Below, piece after piece: positions 57,936-64,000 of a DNA stretch of 64,000 bases (the stretch's first letter is position 1; each line of letters opens with the position of its first letter). The notes below the pieces were generated by a model that saw nothing but the letters and a program-made list of their open reading frames with translations, was not told the origin of the DNA and searched no databases. The position numbers were made by a program, and so were the translations under genes. This DNA comes from Medicago truncatula (lineage: Eukaryota; Streptophyta; Magnoliopsida; Fabales; Fabaceae). The stretch covers positions 3,420,001 through 3,484,000 of the forward strand of contig NC_053046.1 of the NCBI RefSeq assembly GCF_003473485.1, given 5' to 3'.

Positions 57936-58684
57936 ACTTAAAATAAATATTAATTTGATATTATTCATTAAATAAATACAAATATAAATAAAAGTAAATG
58001 AACTAAATTAATATTTATTCATTAAATACAAAATTAGAAAATAAAAGCAAATACAAAATAAAAAGGAATAAATAATAAAATTGAGGCATATAACAATATC
58101 TCATTTTATTAATAGAATTCATACAATACAATAATTGATACAATAATTTATTCCAATTCACTAATTTATTCTACTTATTAATAGAATTCATACAATACAA
58201 TAATCAACTTCTTGGGGTAAAATAGTGAGGAGCCTTCTTGGGGAAAATACATCACCAACCCTTGGGCTAAATTTAAATCTGGTTTTTTTATACCCCTACA
58301 AGAATCTTTTTCCCACGGTAAAAAGTTTGTGGAGTAAAAAAAAAGCAAATTTAAACTTATCATGAGGGTCGATCACTACCCCAAGTCGGCTACTCACTAT
58401 TTTACCCCTAAGAAGATTGATCATTTTTGCCCCCAAAGAGAATATTGAAAAAGAAAGAAAGAAGAGAAATAGAGGGAGAGAGTGAGGAGGGGGAGAAAGT
58501 GATATGGTGTGAGGAATTAGGGAAGTATGGAGGGGTATTTATAGGTGGGAATGGTAGTATAGGTTGTAAACACCATTAATGTAGTCAAAAAAACGTGTAA
58601 AATAGTGTTAAAAATGTGTGGATTAAATGTTGAAGAACTGACCACAGACCAAAAAACGTTTGTTCTTTAGTTCTGCACCGGCCA

Positions 58685-58845
58685 ACTGGCGTGAGTTAAC
58701 TCACGTTCAGAATACACTAACGCAAGTTAAGTCACGCTACGTGACTTAACTTAGGTAAAAAAAATACATTAGCGTATGTTAAGTCACGTAACGTGACTTA
58801 ACATAGGTAAAAAATGCACTAGCACATGTTAACTTACGCAGGGGT
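58685..58845. repeat. subterminal palindrome array
   Basis: Repeated palindrome-like units (gcgtgagttaactcacg, cgtgacttaac, gttaagtcacg, gttaacttacgc) separated by 'taggtaaaaaa' and 'cattagc' spacers. A matching pair lies at 57555-57625. The position near the right end suggests transposase-binding or foldback-prone sites. Confidence 0.6.
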
Positions 58846-59313
58846 ATTTTAGACATTTATTTTGGGAAAGAGCAATATTGTTTGGTAATGAGCAAAATTC
58901 TAACATGTTTGTAAAAGAAGGTTGTTCTCAAAATTGTACAAGTTATTAGTAACCGGTGAATCTTTAGGGTTCTAAATAGAATGCAATGAGAAAATAGAGA
59001 GAATATGTATAATGCTCTTGAGGAGTACTTTAATAAAAGTAATAGACAGATTTGCCATATATTAAAGTCAACTTAGAAGAGAAAAAGATGCTAGATAAAT
59101 GCAGTGGGTAAGCTCTTTCTCATTAATTAACAAACTTTATTTTCTTTTTCTTTTGACTTGTTAACCACTATATCCATAATCATGATCAACAAAAAAAAAG
59201 AGACTATATCCATAATCATTTTCATATTTCAACCGTATTTACAAAAAAGGAAAGGAAAAATATGATTTGGATATTGTATTGGAATTGAACATGAAATTGC
59301 TACTATACATTTC

Positions 59314-60012
59314 TCATTTTCTAATAAAGTGAACATCCCCTGACCGTTGATCAACATGCTTAATCCATCTATTATGAATAACACGTGCTTTATGCTTCAC
59401 CGCCGCCACTGAGTACTCACCACCACCGGCAGCTGATAAATGTGCCATATGAATCCCCTTCCCCACCGGAAGAAACACCGACTTAACAAGTCTTCGCGAG
59501 CCCCTCGCCACCACGCTCCGCCACATATAACCAGAATCCATCTTAGAAATAAAATTAGCATTCTTACATATCAATACAGAACCTTTACCACTCAACTTTG
59601 CTAACCTCAACACTCTAGTAAAATCTTTTCTCCGAGAATCAACAACCAAGAAATCTATTCCGATCAAACCATCCATCACTTCCTCCGGTTCTCCTACCAA
59701 AACCTCCGGTGACATACCAGCTTCTAACATATTTTTTGCATACTCTGATCTTGAGAGTTCATCAGGAACTATACACACGTGTCTTCCACCATTGTGACCG
59801 CTTGCTATGGATAAACCAACACTCGTTGGAATAACTCCGCCACATGACCATGTTTCCACTATAAGCTGAGCGTTCCATCCTGCCGCCATAGCTGAAACAA
59901 ACTCCGCCACACCAGATTCACTGACAAGGTGATTGGTGGTTACGGCTTGAACTGTGTCTATGTATGAGTTAGTTGCTCTCTCTGGGGACCAAACAAGTTT
60001 CATGTCTTTCAT
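59314..60012 (-). CDS. DUF1442 protein, copy B
   Basis: Intronless, 232 residues from the first ATG (60012, MKDMKLVWSPE), or 229 if the second in-frame ATG at 60003 is used, which matches the start of copy A and of other family members. The same domain landmarks as copy A are present (MAAGWNAQLIVETWSCGG, GRHVCIVPDE, VVDSRRKDFTRVLRLAKLSG, VKSVFLPVGKGIHMAH), with the same C-terminus. Differences are scattered substitutions, plus one extra residue near GGGEYSVAAVKHK and one fewer near the N-terminal TTN. Both copies look intact and under coding constraint. Function unknown; family proteins are sometimes annotated as SAM-methyltransferase-like. Confidence 0.93.
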   Translation of the reverse strand: MKDMKLVWSPERATNSYIDTVQAVTTNHLVSESGVAEFVSAMAAGWNAQLIVETWSCGGVIPTSVGLSIASGHNGGRHVCIVPDELSRSEYAKNMLEAGMSPEVLVGEPEEVMDGLIGIDFLVVDSRRKDFTRVLRLAKLSGKGSVLICKNANFISKMDSGYMWRSVVARGSRRLVKSVFLPVGKGIHMAHLSAAGGGEYSVAAVKHKARVIHNRWIKHVDQRSGDVHFIRK

Positions 60013-60540
60013 GCTACTATTGCTATATATGTTTCTTTGTGTTTTATTGTGAACTTGTGTTGTGTTTGTAAAATTGTTGTTGTAGTGTGGAATGGGAAAT
60101 GGGAGTTATGGAGTTATATTTATGCGTGTGTGAAGAGACAAGACCATTGACTTTTCTTCGATTTATGTGTACGTTTTCATAGTCATAGGTAGTATTGGAT
60201 TACGATAGCGGTGGAATTTATTTCACTTTTCCAGAAACAGTAATGGCCGCGTTTTATTTTCATATTTTCTCGGTGCTTTCTTCGTCAACTTCTTTTTTAA
60301 TATTCATACCTTTTCTGTTGGTGGTTTTGGATTTTAGTGGTGGTAGCTTCTTCATAACTTTTTCTTCTAGTTGCATTGCAATCGCAATTTAAGTCTTTGT
60401 GGACCAAGGCGGTTGAGGTGATTAGATATTGTTTACTCCTACTAAATATCCGACATGTACAAAAATATCAAACCTTAATACCTAATTCTATTTTATATTT
60501 TATCTTATGACTATGACTGCTATTTATATTATTTTGTTGT

Positions 60541-60822
60541 GTTAATTAAGTTTTTAACCCTTATAAATATTTATACTTTTATTTTTAGTTCCTGTAAAAT
60601 AAAATCATACATTATAGTTTCTATAAAAAATTTCATTTGCATTTTTAGTCCATATAAAATTTTCCATCAGCACTTTTAGTTCTTATAAAAAATTTCCATC
60701 AACAGTTTTGGTCCCTAAAATGCTTAAGGAAAATGTCACAAAGACTAAAAAGTGTGATTTTATTTTATAGGGACTAATAACAAAACTGTTAAATATTTAT
60801 AGGGATTAAAAACTTAATTAAC
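60541..60822. mobile_element. Mutator-like MITE, 282 bp
   Basis: Ends gttaattaagtttttaaccc and 'gggattaaaaacttaattaac' are inverted repeats. Interior phrases 'tttttagtcc' and 'tagggacta' belong to the gggttaaat-type family. The flanks are similar (attttgttgt / ctatttgttt) but not exact. Confidence 0.75.
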
Positions 60823-61559
60823 CTATTTGTTTTATCTTGATAACAAACATTAAATTCTTACTTACTACTTGCATTTGATTATTATAGAAATACAAATTTA
60901 ATCATTCCTCTAAAAAGTAAATACAGTTCAAATTTGATCGTTAAAAAAAGCAAAGTTTCACAATGTGGTCAATTTAAACAGTTTAACCATTTCAAAGAAA
61001 ACATCGTAGTAGTATATTCCCTCCATCCCATATTATAAGAAAAAAAAATCATATTTATTAAGAAAACTAAAACATACAGTTTGTAACATAGTTTTTGTGT
61101 TATCTTTGAAATAAGTTTTATAGGAAGATATAAAAACAATTTTTATTGGTAGTTGATTATAGAGAAAATGAAAAAGAGAGCAAATTGAATGCACTTTGCA
61201 TTTAATTTTTTCTTGGAAAAAATAATTTTTTTAAAAAAACATAATTAAATATGATAAAAGTTGATCTTTTTTGCTTATAATATGGGATAAATAAAATAGG
61301 TTTTTTTTTGCTTATGATTTAGGAAGGAGGAGTATGTTCAAACTTCAAAAATTTTGACAAAAATAATTATTTTGATAGATATTAATGGAAGTTATTACTG
61401 ATGGGATTGATGGCTAGCTTGAATGTAATAAGCTGGGCAAATTGGTCTGTCTTTACAACACATTCTTCGTGTTAAAAAGAAAAAAGAAAGAAAGGGAAAA
61501 AAGAACACGGGCCGGGGTCAATGGAGTGAGGGATGCAAGACATGACCAATAATAGTAAA

Positions 61560-61915
61560 ACACTAAAGAAGAGAAATACTAGTCAAATGGATATCGTTTA
61601 AGATTAGTTCCAACAAGAAATAGATCTTGTCTTTGGTATTAATTATGAGGTCATAGCATTCGTAATTAATTATACCAAGAATGAATGTGGTCGAAGTCTT
61701 TGTAAAGGTGCAAGCAGTATCTTTTTTCACAAGAAACTTGATTAACTGCTTAAACCCACCACTAACCAAGCAGAGGATCCCCCTTCCGATATGGTCATTG
61801 TTTGCTTGGGTGCTACGATTAGAGTCACAATCATTCCACGAAGCCATCTTCATCACAGTCTCATCCATTATTTTAATTAACGTCACCACTTAGCTTTCAT
61901 CTTAATTTTCTTTGA
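61560..61915. other. conserved block, partner of 51240-51780
   Basis: The minus-strand frame here runs uninterrupted for 108 codons (61889-61563): MDETV..., SWNDCDSNRSTQ, FLVKKDTACTFTKTST. In copy A the two conserved parts are separated by about 170 bp. Confidence 0.5.
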
Positions 61916-62210
61916 CTTGTTCCAATGGACACGGTGCCTCTATATTTTTACTCGTATATGAAAAATACTGATGATTTTGCTTTGAGCATAAGTTAAGAAA
62001 AATTAATGTATAGTCATTTTTTTAAGGAGAAAATTAATGCAGTAACGTTTTTTTTTTTTTTTAAAGTATGTAATCAATTTTTTCTGAAGTTTAAAAATGA
62101 AAAATCTTGTTCTTTCAATAGCAAAATTTGTGAAGAAAAATACTAATAAGTGGACTGGCATGTTAAAGAATCAAATATAGTATTACTATTCTTAATGTTT
62201 TACTATTATT

Positions 62211-62831
62211 ATTTTTTTGAATGGCAAACTATATATATACTAGGTACACCAACATCTGAAGGAGGAAACTCTAGCCCCACAACTGGGGTAAGAGAACCAA
62301 ACCAAAGGCACCAAAGAAACAAACACCCGAAAGGGAAAGACAAAAGGAGAAAAAACAACAACAACCAGGAGCATCCATCCAACGACGAACGCCACACACC
62401 AAAGAAACACCTGCAAGGAAAAGAAGGTGCAAAGAGAGCCCACGGAGCCAGACCAGGAAGGAAGAGGCTGCGAACCCCCACAACCCCCCTAGCAACCCCA
62501 GGAAAACCACCCCCACAGAACCCTACTGATGCCAGCACAGGATGGGTTGCACCTCCCACTCATGGTAAGTGCAGGAACTAGTAGAACGCTTCGCCAAGAA
62601 ACACTTCCAAGCTAAGAGTTTCGCTCTATCCACCAAAGACTCCTCTCGAAAGGTGCCACCAGAAAAAATAAGGTCGTTTCTGGATGTCTAGATGGTCCAA
62701 ATAACAACATGTCAAACGATGAGTAAACCTAGCCTAACACTCTTCCCCCACCTAATCCCGTGAAGGACACTGCCGGACTAGACCCATAGGAGACACAAAC
62801 TCCCACCCCAACCACCTAATTTTTAAGCTAA
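62211..62831 (-). pseudogene. LINE 3' end with ORF2 C-terminus
   Basis: Minus strand. A frame near 62640-62570 reads RNSLAWKCFLAKRST, like the WxWL-type C-terminus of plant LINE ORF2. It is followed by a GC-rich 3' region and poly-A (poly-T at 62211). Possible duplication actattat on both sides (near 62203 and 62833). The upstream ORF2 is decayed or missing. Confidence 0.5.
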
Positions 62832-62839
62832 AAACTATT

Positions 62840-63556
62840 ATGGGGGTTAAAATGCATTTGAACCATATAATTAATTATTTCAGTCATCATCATCAGTTCA
62901 TTTTGGACATAGAATTTGATGGAAATTAAACAGACTTTTTTGACCTATGTAACCCAAGTGGGAAACAAAAAATGGTGGGCTAGACATATACAAGCCGCAT
63001 GCTTCATCCGTACATATAGTATGTGTTCTTTGATTGATTCTTTCACACTATAAAGCGCTAATACAACGGAGTACTGTATGAGTATTGAGTATACTATTTC
63101 TGTTTGAACTTTGCCTTGTTATTGTCTTCAGATTCAGACTTCATGTAAACGAGATAACTTTTTTATTTATTCGAAAATAAACGAGCTAAATTAAAGAACA
63201 CCTTATTTTTATCCAAATTCAATTGAAATGAGAAAATGCACCGACTGATAATGCCTGCATTTATTGACCTTATAAATGCATGCATGAGGATATGATGAAT
63301 AGTTGCAAACAAGTAAAGGCAGCATTCTCTCTCAAAAAGAAAAGTAAAGGCAGCATTCGGATCCTGAAATCAATTAATTCTGGCATGCATGTAAAAAGTA
63401 CTATAGGATTGTGTACATATCTGCCAGGTGTACGAATGCACGATCCTCCTAGAAAACTTTGTGTATTGACGACCATGTGGAGAATAAGGGGGAAGCAAAC
63501 AAGAAGAAAATGAAAATTTTGTTAAAAAAACAATTAAATATCACACTTGTTAATTA
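62840..63556. other. spacer
   Basis: No gene recognised. Two short overlapping frames near 63270-63510 have no family features. Confidence 0.4.
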
Positions 63557-63564
63557 CTCCACAA

Positions 63565-63889
63565 CAGGGCCGGCCCATAGCCCGTCGAGGCTGGGCGACG
63601 ACACCGGGCCTCCAATTTTTTGGGGCCCAAAATATATATTTTTTTAATATGTAAGACATGAAAATAATGATTATATATCTATTAAAAGCAAATTTATTTA
63701 ATTTGTACAGCTTGCTTTAGTGGCATGGCCATTTTTTGTTGAGTGTGAGGTCATGTGTTCAAGACCCACCAAAGTGTGATTTTTAATTTTATTTTTTTAA
63801 ATAACTTATTTATTTTTTTGGGGCCCAGATTTTTTTTTTTTTTGCATCCCTTATAAAATTAAAACCGGGAATTTGTTAAGACGGCCCTG
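63565..63889. mobile_element. hAT-like MITE with perfect 8-bp TSD
   Basis: 325 bp. The start cagggccggcccatag and end taagacggccctg are inverted repeats, flanked by exact ctccacaa at 63557-63564 and 63890-63897. Near both ends the text 'ttttttggggccca' is repeated. The centre contains a tRNA-like phrase (gcttagtggcatggcc-type, then ggtcatgtgttcaagaccc), maybe a captured SINE piece. Confidence 0.88.
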
Positions 63890-64000
63890 CTCCACAATAA
63901 AGGTGAAATATAAATGATAGGTGACAACTAGGGTACCCATAAAAGAATGGTGGGTAATTTACCCCAACCAATACACATTAGCCACATAAGCATATTTTTA

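Larger units (their letters stand above)
55245..58909. mobile_element. Mutator-like element, non-autonomous, long TIRs
   Basis: About 3.67 kb with inverted ends of about 100 bp. Left: aacatgttgaattctgctca, ttacc...; right: ggtaatgagcaaaattctaa, catgtt. Inside: a spliced 5' leader (donor near 55496, acceptor 55921), a short coding exon (55933-56181), two long hairpins (56243-56822), a 42-bp minisatellite (57058-57210), AT-rich direct repeats (57788-57935) and palindrome arrays of cgtgagttaactcacg type (57555-57625, 58685-58845). The rest of a transposase is missing, so it cannot move by itself. No exact 9-bp duplication is visible at the ends I chose. Confidence 0.7.
59070..61915. repeat. duplicated segment, copy B
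   Basis: Partner of 49110-51790. The distance between the DUF1442 start and the conserved block is about 310 bp longer here. The MITE at 60541-60822 explains nearly all of this, so that MITE arrived after the duplication. Confidence 0.85.

Noticed and set aside
62209-62559. Overlapping long frames on both strands in a GC-rich stretch
   Set aside because: Lies in the 3' region of a LINE; the frames are long because of base composition, not coding constraint.
1-64000. CRISPR arrays, operons or phage genes
   Set aside because: Tandem repeats here lack regular short spacers, and the gene structure is clearly plant nuclear.

Overview
The window is nuclear DNA of a flowering plant, most likely a papilionoid legume close to Medicago. 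This rests on intron-rich genes with GT-AG borders, strong AT richness, plant-only families (AHL AT-hook proteins, DUF1442, KEULE-type SM protein) and a dense set of plant LINEs, tRNA-related SINEs, MITEs, hAT, Harbinger-like and Mutator-like elements. Species assignment is inference. I see no bacterial, organellar or CRISPR features. Layout from left to right. 1-654: last two exons of an AHL gene (+). 1662-3439: complete cornichon-type ER cargo-receptor gene (-), tail to tail with it. 3440-6790: nested MITEs and a decayed LINE ORF1. 6790-13260: complete five-exon AHL gene (-), whose 4-kb intron 2 holds a three-copy tandem repeat split by a solo LTR. 13261-20795: repeat-rich, with SINEs, LINE ends, a roughly 180-bp satellite array and a second solo LTR. 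20796-21442 and 25792-27675: two paralogous At4g22758-like genes (-), one short and one long, separated by an inverted MITE pair and a LINE relic. 29616-29688: tRNA-Lys(CUU). 33141-34088: hAT-like element just upstream of a class II CPD photolyase gene (+, 34323-37496, nine exons) with a G-box in its promoter. 38904-46883: 20-exon KEULE/SEC1-type SM gene (-), convergent with the photolyase. 49295-49984 and 59314-60012: two DUF1442 genes (-) lying in a duplicated segment about 10 kb apart. Between them are a Harbinger-like element, another TIR element and a 3.7-kb Mutator-like element carrying two long near-perfect hairpins. 60013-64000: MITE, LINE 3' end and a small hAT with a perfect 8-bp target duplication. 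The host genes do not form a pathway. They are independent housekeeping or regulatory genes: AHL chromatin proteins, ER export (cornichon), UV-damage repair (photolyase), vesicle fusion (SM protein) and two unknown-function families each present twice, showing local duplication. Exon borders were worked out by hand from reading frame, GT-AG signals and family alignment from memory. All complete multi-exon models close in frame (137, 370, 116, 247, 499 and 669 residues). The item most worth a second look is the pair of long hairpins at 56243-56822, which looks like a young small-RNA precursor locus born inside a DNA transposon.
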